From assembly GCA_047623555.1 (NCBI GenBank), contig JBLHMP010000022.1, forward strand, positions 1 to 48,679: a DNA stretch of 48,679 nt. The letters run 5' to 3'. The notes beneath the pieces were generated by a model. That model had not been told where the DNA came from. It worked only from the letters and a program-made list of their open reading frames with translations, and ran no database searches. Numbering within the stretch: position 1 is the stretch's first letter; every line of letters starts with the position of its first letter. A program made the translations under genes and the position numbers. Origin of the DNA: NORP181 sp047623555 (GTDB lineage: Bacteria; Pseudomonadota; Alphaproteobacteria; Rhodobacterales; Rhodobacteraceae). Shown here one piece after another: positions 41,656 to 48,679 of this stretch.

Positions 41656-42264
41656 TTGAAACTTCATTATGCAGGTGCGTCGCCATTTACCCGCAAGGTC
41701 ATGGTTGTTCTTCACGAGACCGGACAATTGGGTGACGTCGAAATTATTGATACCGCTTTATCACCTTTGGCGGCGCCAAAAGATTATCGCGCCAAAAACC
41801 CGCTTTCTAAATTGCCCGCGCTTGAACGCCCGGATGGCCCATCGTTGTACGATAGCCGGGTGATTTGCGCCTATCTGGATGATCGCGGCAATGGCGGGCT
41901 TTATCCCGATGGAAACGCCCGCTGGGATATGCTGGTTCTTGAGGCGACGGCGGATGGCATTATGGAAGCCGGAGTTCTGATGGTTTACGAGGCCCGGTTC
42001 CGTCCCGAAGACAAGCAATGGTCTGACTGGGTTGATGCACAGTGGAGCAAGGCGAGCGGGGCGATCAAAGCCCTGAATGATCGTTGGATCAGTCAGCTAA
42101 CCGGGTCGTTGGACATGGGCCAGATCGCGGTTGCCTGTGCGCTGGGCTATATAGATTTGCGCCACGCGGATCGCAACTGGCGTGATGGTAATGACGCATT
42201 GGCGGCTTGGTACGGCGAGTTTGAAACGCGGGACAGCATGGTTGCAACGCGGCCTCCGGCCTAG
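41656..42264 (+). CDS. Glutathione S-transferase family protein
   Basis: Thioredoxin-fold N-terminal domain (KLHYAGASPFTRKVMVVLHE; the Ser in SPFTRK is the likely thiol-activating residue) followed by the glutathione-contact segment KLPALERPDGPSLYDSRVIC, and an all-helical C-terminal domain (MGQIAVACALGYIDLRH). Length 202 residues. The start is TTG at 41656, supported by AGGAG 9 bases upstream; the longer reading from 41623 runs through that site. It lies 57 bases after the PaiB-like gene. Substrate unknown. Confidence 0.9.
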   Translation: MKLHYAGASPFTRKVMVVLHETGQLGDVEIIDTALSPLAAPKDYRAKNPLSKLPALERPDGPSLYDSRVICAYLDDRGNGGLYPDGNARWDMLVLEATADGIMEAGVLMVYEARFRPEDKQWSDWVDAQWSKASGAIKALNDRWISQLTGSLDMGQIAVACALGYIDLRHADRNWRDGNDALAAWYGEFETRDSMVATRPPA

Positions 42265-42781
42265 TTTTAGGTTCGTTGTGGGCTGTTTGGATGCGTCTGA
42301 ATGGCCCGTGACTATAGGTTACTGTGTGCCTTTGGCGAAATTTAGATCAAACCTTGGGCTCAAACCGCTTGGGTATCGTTCTTCACGTTCAATCACCTCG
42401 CTTTGCGTATTTTTCCAGTAGTTTCACGCAACAAATCCGGTCAAAAGTATCGAAACAGTAAATTCTAGTTTGTCGATCTACGTCGGGATTTAGGCGCTTT
42501 GGGGTTCTTTGCGCGGCTGTTCTGGCACTGTTCTGCGTATACCTCTTGGGTTGATTCGCGTTTTGTTTGGTCGAAACCTCCGAAAAAGGGGCGAAATTGT
42601 CAGATTTTCCAGCCATGTGCGGCGAAAACGTAACAGGATTGCATGCCTGCGACTTACTGCGCGCCTATGACCGCTGGACGAACGAATTCGCCCCGGTTAG
42701 ATACCCGGCCTAAGACGCTGCATTTATTGCGGTGTATATGCATGTTTGCCCGCTATGGGCGCTGAAATTGGAGTAAACCTC
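42265..42781. other. Gene-poor stretch before petA
   Basis: About 517 bases with no gene I can support. The only frames open here are short, lack ribosome sites and resemble no family. No large inverted repeat, tRNA or riboswitch pattern was seen. The promoter of petABC must lie in the right part of this stretch, but no clear -35/-10 pair was identified. Confidence 0.5.
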
Positions 42782-43387
42782 GTGTCCCACGCAGAAGACC
42801 ACGAAGGCACCCGGAGAGACTTCCTCTACTATGCCACCGCAGGCGCCGGAGTAGTCGTCACAGGGGCAGCCGTTTGGCCGCTGGTCAATCAGATGAATCC
42901 TTCGGCGGATGTTCAGGCGATGTCCTCGATCCGCGTTGATGTTGCGGATGTCGAAGTTGGCACGCAGATTAGCGTCAAATTCCTCGGCAAGCCGGTGTTC
43001 ATTCGCCGCCGTACCGAAAAAGAGATCGAACTGGGCCGTGCCGTTGATGTGGCAGACCTGCCCGACGGCAATGCGCGCAATCTCAATGAGAAAGCCGACG
43101 CCCCGGCCACCGACGCGAACCGGGCGCTTACGCCATTTGCTGGCCAAAACGGCAGTGATTTGCCACCCGGCGCCGTTGCCGATGAATGGCTGGTGATGAT
43201 GGGTGTGTGTACGCATCTGGGCTGTGTGCCGATTGGTGACGGAGCCGGAGATTTTGATGGTTGGTTCTGCCCATGTCACGGGTCGCACTATGATACAGCT
43301 GGTCGTATCCGCAAAGGTCCGGCCCCCGAGAATTTGCCGATCCCGTTTGCCGGGTTCGTCGACGAAACATTAATCCAACTGGGATAG
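42782..43387 (+). CDS. petA: Cytochrome bc1 Rieske iron-sulfur subunit PetA
   Basis: The Rieske protein carries electrons from ubiquinol to cytochrome c1. A twin-arginine signal/anchor is at the N-terminus (TRRDFLYYATAGAGVVVTGA), kept as the membrane anchor. The 2Fe-2S ligands are Cys143 and His145 (CTHLGC) and Cys163 and His166 (CPCHGS); Cys148 and Cys165 form the usual disulfide. The start is a GTG at 42782 with TTGGAG upstream, giving 201 residues and the usual start SHAEDHEGTRRDF; the reading from 42746 is not supported. It is the first gene of petABC. Confidence 0.96.
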   Translation: MSHAEDHEGTRRDFLYYATAGAGVVVTGAAVWPLVNQMNPSADVQAMSSIRVDVADVEVGTQISVKFLGKPVFIRRRTEKEIELGRAVDVADLPDGNARNLNEKADAPATDANRALTPFAGQNGSDLPPGAVADEWLVMMGVCTHLGCVPIGDGAGDFDGWFCPCHGSHYDTAGRIRKGPAPENLPIPFAGFVDETLIQLG

Positions 43388-43398
43388 GGAGAAGCGCA

Positions 43399-44730
43399 AT
43401 GGCCGGAATTCCTCACGATCATTACGAACCGAAATCCAGTGGCGAAAAGTGGCTGCACAGCCGCCTGCCGATTGTTGGATTGCTTTACGACACAATTATG
43501 ATTCCCACACCCAAGAACCTGAACTGGATGTGGATCTGGGGCATCATCCTGACGTTCTGTCTGGTGCTGCAAATCATAACCGGCATCGTACTGGCGATGC
43601 ATTACACACCGCATGTCGATCTGGCCTTTGCGTCGATCGAACACATCATGCGTGATGTGCGTGGCGGCTATATGTTGCGGTATATTCACGCAAACGGCGC
43701 ATCGCTGTTCTTTATCGCCGTCTACATCCACATTTTCCGTAGCCTGTATTACGGCTCATACAAAGCCCCTCGCGAGATCACATGGATCATCGGTATGATG
43801 ATCTATCTGGCGATGATGGCGACCGGCTTTTTAGGTTATGTTTTGCCTTGGGGTCAGATGTCGTTCTGGGGTGCTACTGTTATCACTGGCCTGTTTGGCG
43901 CGATCCCGTTTGTGGGTGAGACGCTGCAGACATGGTTGTTGGGCGGACCAGCGGTGGATAATGCCACGCTGAACCGGTTCTTCAGCCTGCATTACCTGCT
44001 GCCGTTCGTCATAGTTGGTCTGGTCGCGGTCCATATCTGGGCGTTCCACACCACAGGCAACAACAACCCAACAGGTGTCGAAGTTCGCCGGGGGTCCAAA
44101 GAAGAAGCCGAGAAAGACACGGTTCCATTCTGGCCTTACTTTGTCATCAAGGACCTGTTCGCTCTGGCAGTAATCTTGACGATCTTCTGGGCCGTTGTTG
44201 GCTTTATGCCGAACTATCTGGGCCACCCGGATAACTATATCGAGGCGAACGCGATGGTGACGCCGTCGCATATTGTGCCGGAATGGTATTACCTGCCGTT
44301 CTACGCAATCCTGCGCGCCTTCACGAGCGAAGTTTGGGTTGTCCAGCTGGCATCGTTTGCCACCGGTGGCATTGTCGACGCCAAGTTCTTTGGTGTGATT
44401 GCGATGTTTGGTGCGATCTTTGTGATGGTCCTGGTGCCTTGGCTGGACACTTCCAGTGTACGGTCAGGCCGGTATCGCCCAATGTTCAAATGGTGGTTCT
44501 ATCTGCTGTGTATCGACTTTGTGGTGCTGATGTGGCTTGGCTCAATGCCCGCCGAAGAACCCTATGCCAGCTTTTCGCTGATCGCGGCGGCCTATTGGTT
44601 CGGGTATTTCCTGGTCATCCTGCCGCTACTCGGTGTGCTTGAAAAACCAGATACGCCACCAGTCACAATCGAAGAAGACTTTGATGCTCATTACGGTTCG
44701 GATGCTGATGCATCCACACCGGCAGAATAA
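43399..44730 (+). CDS. petB: Cytochrome b subunit PetB
   Basis: Cytochrome b holds the two b hemes and both quinone sites of the bc1 complex. The 443-residue protein has eight or so helices, with the Qo-site PEWYYLPFYAILRAF and the heme-region motifs MHYTPHVDLAFASIEHIMRD in two parts, GYMLRYIHANGASLFF and VHIWAFHTTGNNNPTG. The C-terminal tail (EEDFDAHYGSDADAST) is acidic and short. It lies 11 bases after petA and 15 before petC. Confidence 0.98.
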   Translation: MAGIPHDHYEPKSSGEKWLHSRLPIVGLLYDTIMIPTPKNLNWMWIWGIILTFCLVLQIITGIVLAMHYTPHVDLAFASIEHIMRDVRGGYMLRYIHANGASLFFIAVYIHIFRSLYYGSYKAPREITWIIGMMIYLAMMATGFLGYVLPWGQMSFWGATVITGLFGAIPFVGETLQTWLLGGPAVDNATLNRFFSLHYLLPFVIVGLVAVHIWAFHTTGNNNPTGVEVRRGSKEEAEKDTVPFWPYFVIKDLFALAVILTIFWAVVGFMPNYLGHPDNYIEANAMVTPSHIVPEWYYLPFYAILRAFTSEVWVVQLASFATGGIVDAKFFGVIAMFGAIFVMVLVPWLDTSSVRSGRYRPMFKWWFYLLCIDFVVLMWLGSMPAEEPYASFSLIAAAYWFGYFLVILPLLGVLEKPDTPPVTIEEDFDAHYGSDADASTPAE

Positions 44731-44745
44731 GAAAGGACTGAACCA

Positions 44746-45546
44746 ATGTTTAAGAAACTCGCAATCAGTGCAGCCCTTTCGCTGGCCATTGTCCCCGCTG
44801 CTGTTATCGCATCGGGGAGCGATGAACATCCTCTCGAAGACATTGAATTCTCGTATGAGGGGCCGTTTGGCGCCTTTGACCAGAACCAGCTGCAACGCGG
44901 CCTACAGGTCTATACCGAAGTATGTTCCGCCTGCCATGGTCTGAAATATGTGCCTTTGCGCACCCTGGCTGACGAAGGTGGCCCCGAGCTGCCTATGGAT
45001 CAGGTCCGTGCTTATGCTGCTGAAAACTACGAAGTGTTTGATGCTGACCTAGACGAAGATCGCCCGGCGACGCCGGTGGATAACTTTCCGGCAAACAACA
45101 ACGCTGGTGCTCCAGATCTTAGCCTGATGGCCAAAGCCCGCGCTGGTTTCCACGGCCCTTACGGTCTGGGTATCAACCAGTTGGTAAAAGGCATGGGCGG
45201 CGCGGAATACATCGTTTCGATCCTGACGAGCTATACCGGTGTCGAAAAAGAACAAGCCGGAACAATCCTCTATGAAAACACCCGTTTTCCTGGTGGTTGG
45301 ATTTCCATGGCACCGCCGCTTGAGGATGAATTGCTCGACTTTATCGACGGTCATTCTAACAGCATGCAGCACATGTCCGAAGATGTTTCGGCCTTCCTGA
45401 TGTGGGCGGCTGAACCCAAGATGATGGCGCGCAAGCAGGCCGGGTTTGTTGGCGTGCTGTTTCTGGCGATCCTGTCGGTGCTGTTGTACCTGACAAACAA
45501 ACGCATCTGGGCACCGCTTAAGGGTAAGAAGATCAAGCAAAGCTAA
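44746..45546 (+). CDS. petC: Cytochrome c1 subunit PetC
   Basis: Cytochrome c1 passes electrons from the Rieske protein to soluble or membrane-bound cytochrome c. Residues 1-22 are a signal peptide (LAISAALSLAIVPAAVIA). The heme-attachment motif CSACH is at residues 60-64; the likely axial Met lies in ISMAPPLEDELLDF. A C-terminal anchor helix is present (GFVGVLFLAILSVLLYL). Length 266 residues. It is the last gene of petABC and is followed by a strong terminator. Confidence 0.98.
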   Translation: MFKKLAISAALSLAIVPAAVIASGSDEHPLEDIEFSYEGPFGAFDQNQLQRGLQVYTEVCSACHGLKYVPLRTLADEGGPELPMDQVRAYAAENYEVFDADLDEDRPATPVDNFPANNNAGAPDLSLMAKARAGFHGPYGLGINQLVKGMGGAEYIVSILTSYTGVEKEQAGTILYENTRFPGGWISMAPPLEDELLDFIDGHSNSMQHMSEDVSAFLMWAAEPKMMARKQAGFVGVLFLAILSVLLYLTNKRIWAPLKGKKIKQS

Positions 45547-45569
45547 GGTTGAGTTTGGACAGAATTAGT

Positions 45570-45610
45570 GGCCCCTGCTGGTGATACCGGCGGGGGCCAT
45601 TTTCGTTTTC
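45570..45610 (+). terminator. Intrinsic terminator of petABC
   Basis: GGCCCCTGCTGG pairs with CCGGCGGGGGCC (12 pairs, two of them G-T) around TGATA, followed by ATTTTCGTTTTC. It lies 23 bases after the petC stop. The next bases (TTTTCTTTCAAAGAAAA) form a second AT-rich hairpin that may stop the convergent mtaB message. Confidence 0.88.
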
Positions 45611-45648
45611 TTTCAAAGAAAATGGGCCGGACAATTTGAAATTTTCAG

Positions 45649-46905
45649 CTAACCAGCCGTGAGTTTGTGCTGCGACACGCCAGTGATTTGGGTGTCATAG
45701 ATCTGGCCCTCGGTATTAGGTGTATCAAACTGCACTTCGGTGAACTGTTCGGTCCGTCCCATATGCTGGTTTTCCATCAACACGCTGTGAGTCTTGCCAA
45801 TCTGCGCCTGCAGATGCCGCTCAACCTGTATCACGCCTGATGCGCGCAGCCTTGCCGCGCGGTCTTTGATCACCTTGCCATTCACCTGCGGCATCCGCGC
45901 CGCGGGCGTGCCAGGGCGTGGTGAGTAGGGAAAGACGTGCAACCAGGTCAGATCGCAATCTTTGACCAGCCGCAGAGAGTTTTCAAACATCGCATCTGTT
46001 TCGGTTGGGAACCCGGCAATGATGTCGGCGCCAAACGTGATATCGGGGCGCAGACGCCGCGCCTCTTGCGCGAACTGGATCGCATCATCGCGCGAATGAC
46101 GGCGTTTCATCCGTTTCAGGATCATGTTGTCACCATGCTGCAACGACAGGTGCAAATGTGGCATCAGCCGCGGTTCGGTGGCGATCGCCCCCAACAATGC
46201 CTCGTCCACCTCGATCGAATCAATCGAACTGATTCGCAGGCGGGGCAGGTCGGGCACAAGGCGCAGGATGCGCATCACAAGATCGCCCAGTTTCGGCTCT
46301 GCAGGCAGGTCGGCGCCCCAGCTGGTCATGTCAACGCCGGTCAACACCACCTCGAGGTAGCCACGATCCACCAGCCGTTTGATTTGATCAACGACAACGC
46401 CCGCAGGCACCGAGCGCGAATTGCCCCGGCCAAACGGGATAATGCAGAACGTACAGCGATGATCACAGCCATTCTGAACCTGCACATAGGCGCGACTGCG
46501 GGTGCCAAAGCCGTCGATCAAATGACCGGCGGTTTCGGTGACTGACATGATGTCATCGACCTGTATCGCCTCGGTTTCGCCGATGAAATCAGCGGCAAGG
46601 CCTTGCCAGACAGCGGGCTGCATTTTCTCGGAATTGCCAATGACGGCATCAACCTCGTCCATGGCCGCAAAGGTTTGCGGTTCGGTCTGGGCGGCGCATC
46701 CGGTGACAATCAGGCGGGCATTCGGATGTTCACGGCGCAGTTTGCGGATTTCCTGTCGGGCTTTGCGCACGGCCTCGGCTGTCACCGCGCAGGTGTTGAC
46801 GATAACCGCATTTGTGACACCGGCCTGCGCCGACAATTCCTTCATCGCTTCGGTTTCATAGGCGTTCAGGCGGCAGCCCAATGTGGCAAAAACCGGTGTG
46901 GTCAT
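45649..46905 (-). CDS. mtaB: tRNA t6A37 methylthiotransferase MtaB
   Basis: Radical SAM enzyme that adds a methylthio group to t6A37 in tRNA, making ms2t6A. N-terminal UPF0004 domain Cys residues are in TLGCRLN, VNTCAVT and VTGCAAQ; the radical SAM motif CxxxCxxC is NGCDHRCTFCIIPFGRG. The TRAM domain is at the C-terminus (THSVLMENQHMGRTEQF). Length 418 residues. Its ATG overlaps the dapF stop by 4 bases, so the two are co-translated. MiaB and RimO are paralogues; the length, the Cys spacing and the TLGCRLN start favour MtaB. It acts on the product of TsaD, also encoded in this window. Confidence 0.93.
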   Translation of the reverse strand: MTTPVFATLGCRLNAYETEAMKELSAQAGVTNAVIVNTCAVTAEAVRKARQEIRKLRREHPNARLIVTGCAAQTEPQTFAAMDEVDAVIGNSEKMQPAVWQGLAADFIGETEAIQVDDIMSVTETAGHLIDGFGTRSRAYVQVQNGCDHRCTFCIIPFGRGNSRSVPAGVVVDQIKRLVDRGYLEVVLTGVDMTSWGADLPAEPKLGDLVMRILRLVPDLPRLRISSIDSIEVDEALLGAIATEPRLMPHLHLSLQHGDNMILKRMKRRHSRDDAIQFAQEARRLRPDITFGADIIAGFPTETDAMFENSLRLVKDCDLTWLHVFPYSPRPGTPAARMPQVNGKVIKDRAARLRASGVIQVERHLQAQIGKTHSVLMENQHMGRTEQFTEVQFDTPNTEGQIYDTQITGVSQHKLTAG

Positions 46906-47744
46906 TTGATGCTCTCCAGAAACGAGGCTGTCAAAGTGCCTGTCGACACATGCATGGTTGGCCCGGTCATCCAGACGCCATCGTCGCGCCAGTCAATCTG
47001 CAGCGTGCCGCCATCCAGATCAATGCGCACAGAGCGCCCCGTCAGGCCCCTGCGCGCCGCAGCCACAGCAGTGGCACAGGACGATGAGCCAGAGGCCAGG
47101 GTGACGCCTACGCCGCGCTCCCACACACGCATACGGATGTGGTTGGGGCCGATGATCTGGGCGAACTGCACGTTGGTGCGTTCGGGATACAGCGGGTGAT
47201 GTTCATACAGCGCACCAAGGCGGGCCAGATCGACCAGAGCAACATCATCGACAAAGAATGTGCAATGCGGGTTGCCCATCCCTGTGGCGGTTGGCGCCCC
47301 GTCTATGGGCAATTCCAGGGTATCCATGGCTTTGGCCAACGGCACCTCGGTCCAATCCAGTTGCGGTTGCCCCATGTTGACAGATGTCAGCCCATTGCCG
47401 ACATCCCGCGCTGCGAGGTCTCCGCGATCTGTGGTCAGGTGCAGGGACGATTTGTCGGTTTCATCCATCAGATGCCGGGCAATACAGCGGGTGGCATTGC
47501 CACAGGCCGCCGACAATGATCCATCCGCGTTAAAAAACGTCAGATGCGCGTCGCCAACGCCGGGACTGATCACCGCCAACTGATCAAATCCAATGCCACA
47601 ATGGCGATCGCCAATGGCACGAGCCAATGCGGGCGTGATAATCACCGGACGCACACGTGCGTCGACAACAACAAAGTCGTTGCCCAGCCCGTGCATCTTC
47701 ATAAAGGGCAAAGTGGATTTGGATTGATCGCGCATGGCGGGCAT
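46902..47744 (-). CDS. dapF: Diaminopimelate epimerase DapF
   Basis: DapF converts LL- to meso-diaminopimelate for lysine and peptidoglycan. Two Cys residues act as acid and base: one in AACGNATRC, the other in ASGSSSCATAVAA. The opening FMKMHGLGNDFVVVDAR and GMGNPHCTFFVDDV are conserved. The start is uncertain among ATG at 47744 (280 residues), ATG at 47735 and GTG at 47771; GGGGG lies just before the first. mtaB follows by overlap. A tRNA-Lys gene is divergent upstream; nothing links it to dapF except position. Confidence 0.96.
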   Translation of the reverse strand: MPAMRDQSKSTLPFMKMHGLGNDFVVVDARVRPVIITPALARAIGDRHCGIGFDQLAVISPGVGDAHLTFFNADGSLSAACGNATRCIARHLMDETDKSSLHLTTDRGDLAARDVGNGLTSVNMGQPQLDWTEVPLAKAMDTLELPIDGAPTATGMGNPHCTFFVDDVALVDLARLGALYEHHPLYPERTNVQFAQIIGPNHIRMRVWERGVGVTLASGSSSCATAVAAARRGLTGRSVRIDLDGGTLQIDWRDDGVWMTGPTMHVSTGTLTASFLESIK

Positions 47745-47868
47745 ATACCCCCGGTCTGAAAATGAATCCACCCCACTGTGATGATTCTTGTCAAAGGGGG
47801 GTTGACCGCCTAGCCACGGTTTCTTAGAGAGCGGGACGGAAACGAAATTCGTCTCCTCGCACAGAAGT

Positions 47869-47944
47869 GGGCCGGTAGCTCAGTTGGTAGAGCAACTGAC
47901 TTTTAATCAGTAGGTCTCGGGTTCGGATCCCGACCGGCTCACCA
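47869..47944 (+). tRNA. tRNA-Lys (anticodon TTT)
   Basis: 76 bases with all stems: acceptor GGGCCGG with CCGGCTC (one G-U), the D-arm GCTCAGTTGGTAGAGC, anticodon arm ACTGA-CTTTTAA-TCAGT with TTT at 47902-47904, the T arm TCGGG-TTCGGAT-CCCGA, and an encoded CCA tail. TTT reads AAA and AAG. Confidence 0.97.
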
Positions 47945-48062
47945 CTTTTATCAATGACTTAGGCGAAATATAGCCTTGAATTGCGTAGTGGTGGCGCGAA
48001 TTGGGGGACAAGGTCTATTGTTTTCTGACATGAATATTGGTTTTGACCATCCTTCGAAAAAT

Positions 48063-48260
48063 TTAGGAATCAATGGCTATGCGGCCATAAGCGCGCTTGC
48101 CTTTGTATTCGGCCAACCAGCCAAGCCAATTTTCCTTTTGCAACCGATACCACGCGCCGTTGAAACCTACTCCTTAGCCTATAGCGATTTCCATCGCGCT
48201 GGTGCGGGGCAGGTATTCGGGCAGCGGGCGAATATGGACGCGTAGATCAAGCGGCTTCAT
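48063..48260 (-). pseudogene. Decayed small gene beside tRNA-Lys
   Basis: One minus-strand frame gives MKPLDLRVHIRPLPEYLP, then RTSAMEIAIG, an in-frame TAA at 48174-48176, and resumes in the same frame with GFNGAWYRLQKENWLGW, LAEYKGKRAYGR and a final TAA at 48063. The composition is protein-like and, from memory, the parts resemble short alphaproteobacterial proteins of unknown function containing WYRxQKExWLGWL and GAYGR, which run on much further. So both an internal stop and a missing 3' end mark it as a pseudogene. A readthrough of the TAA cannot be excluded but would still leave a truncated product. Confidence 0.5.
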
Positions 48261-48268
48261 CTGGACGG

Positions 48269-48487
48269 CTAGTCTTGGGGCAAGTCAGAGACAAAAATCT
48301 GTTTAGGCGGAATCATTGTCCGGTAACGGGGTGCAAGTTGGGCATAATGTTCGAAAATGAGTTCGACGAACTGTTCACTGTTAATCAGCCTCAACTTTGC
48401 CCGGTTACGTTCTAGTTCTACCGCGCTGCGCGCGAATGAAACTAGATTGACGAACAGGCCATACGAAACACCTGCCAAGCGTTTCAA
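48269..48487 (-). pseudogene. Possible C-terminal remnant of an Mrr-like restriction endonuclease
   Basis: A 72-codon open frame gives LAGVSYGLFVNLVSFARSAV, then RAKLRLINSEQFVELIFEHY and LAPRYRTMIPPKQIFV. This matches the C-terminal plan of Mrr-type endonucleases (YGLFVxxxxF, then LIDGxxLVxLxxEHY). The frame runs upstream through LVGATHTLKRL to a TAG near 48530, with no catalytic D-QxK core found, so this is a fragment rather than a whole gene. The first codon would be TTG with no ribosome site. It could also be part of a functional gene fused differently, but the length argues against it. Confidence 0.45.
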
Positions 48488-48489
48488 TG

Positions 48490-48679
48490 TATGTGTTGCG
48501 CCGACCAGTTGAAACCGCCGCCGTAAGCAGACATGCTAGCTCAACACCTAGAGCCAATTTTGTGGAAAAACACAGTGTTGCAGGTGCAGAAGATGTTGCA
48601 CTTAACACAGCGCGAGCGCCTTTCTTGTCAGGCTTTGCGCGTTTGCAGCGGTGCAGGAAAGATCTTGGCTAGTTTGCGG
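48490..48679. other. Right-edge stretch without an identified gene
   Basis: Short frames are open on both strands here, but none has a ribosome site or recognisable family motif. It may hold further broken pieces of the remnant at 48269-48487, since that frame continues only to a stop near 48530. Confidence 0.3.

Noticed and set aside
42389..42616. Minus-strand open frame of 75 codons before petA
   Set aside because: Odd composition, no ribosome site, no recognisable motif.
47976..48245. Plus-strand open frame of 89 codons after tRNA-Lys
   Set aside because: It has no ribosome site and no family resemblance, and the opposite strand carries protein-like sequence (the decayed gene at 48063-48260), so this frame is its shadow.
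1..48679. CRISPR arrays, insertion sequences, prophage genes, rRNA
   Set aside because: Reading through the window showed no regularly spaced repeats, no transposase or integrase motifs, no phage structural genes and no rRNA segments.

Overview
The window reads as chromosome from an alphaproteobacterium of the Rhodobacteraceae (Roseobacter group). Protein similarity judged by eye points there, and so does the gene content. A mitofilin-like protein sits between hemD and hemY. petABC encodes a minimal bc1 complex with a Tat-type Rieske subunit. There is a type II lumazine synthase, a DmdB-like acyl-CoA ligase, and CtrA-like boxes in front of flagellar genes. Base composition is moderate for the group. 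I see no complete insertion sequence, prophage or CRISPR array.

Layout. Positions 1-6.0 kb hold a minus-strand flagellar block, motB-flgE-flgK-flgL-flgI, with CtrA-like boxes upstream of motB and flgE. Positions 6.1-11.1 kb hold a minus-strand catabolic block (GMC dehydrogenase, DmdB-like acyl-CoA ligase, aldehyde dehydrogenase) that could take an alcohol through aldehyde and acid to an acyl-CoA. Positions 11.2-14.3 kb hold two MscS-family channels. Positions 14.5-23.7 kb hold a divergent unit: a YtcJ-type amidohydrolase overlapping a CobW/COG0523 GTPase on the minus strand, and on the plus strand a LysR regulator followed by a five-gene peptide-type ABC importer. Positions 23.8-27.3 kb hold hemD, the mitofilin-like gene and the hemY-like gene. 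Divergent from these, 27.4-30.3 kb, are tsaD, gpsA, an EVE-domain gene and a DUF1761-like membrane gene. DUF2853, a decayed outer-membrane-protein fragment, ahcY and a small secreted protein lie at 30.6-33.4 kb. Positions 33.6-36.9 kb hold two HD-domain hydrolases, an AEC transporter and aroC. A TPP riboswitch leads thiBPQ (37.0-40.3 kb), which converges on ribH2 under an FMN riboswitch. A PaiB-like FMN-binding protein, a GST, petABC, mtaB and dapF follow. tRNA-Lys(TTT) at 47.9 kb is followed by a stretch with two decaying genes.

The most unusual parts are the amidohydrolase/COG0523/LysR/ABC cluster, which may be an uncharacterised uptake-and-hydrolysis system with its own metal-delivery GTPase, and the GMC/DmdB-like/ALDH operon. 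Two pseudogene regions, at 31.0-31.4 kb and 48.06-48.5 kb, were found only by reading across frames. Many start codons are non-ATG (TTG or GTG) with clear ribosome binding sites, and starts below are set from those signals. No database search was run; family names come from motif recognition.
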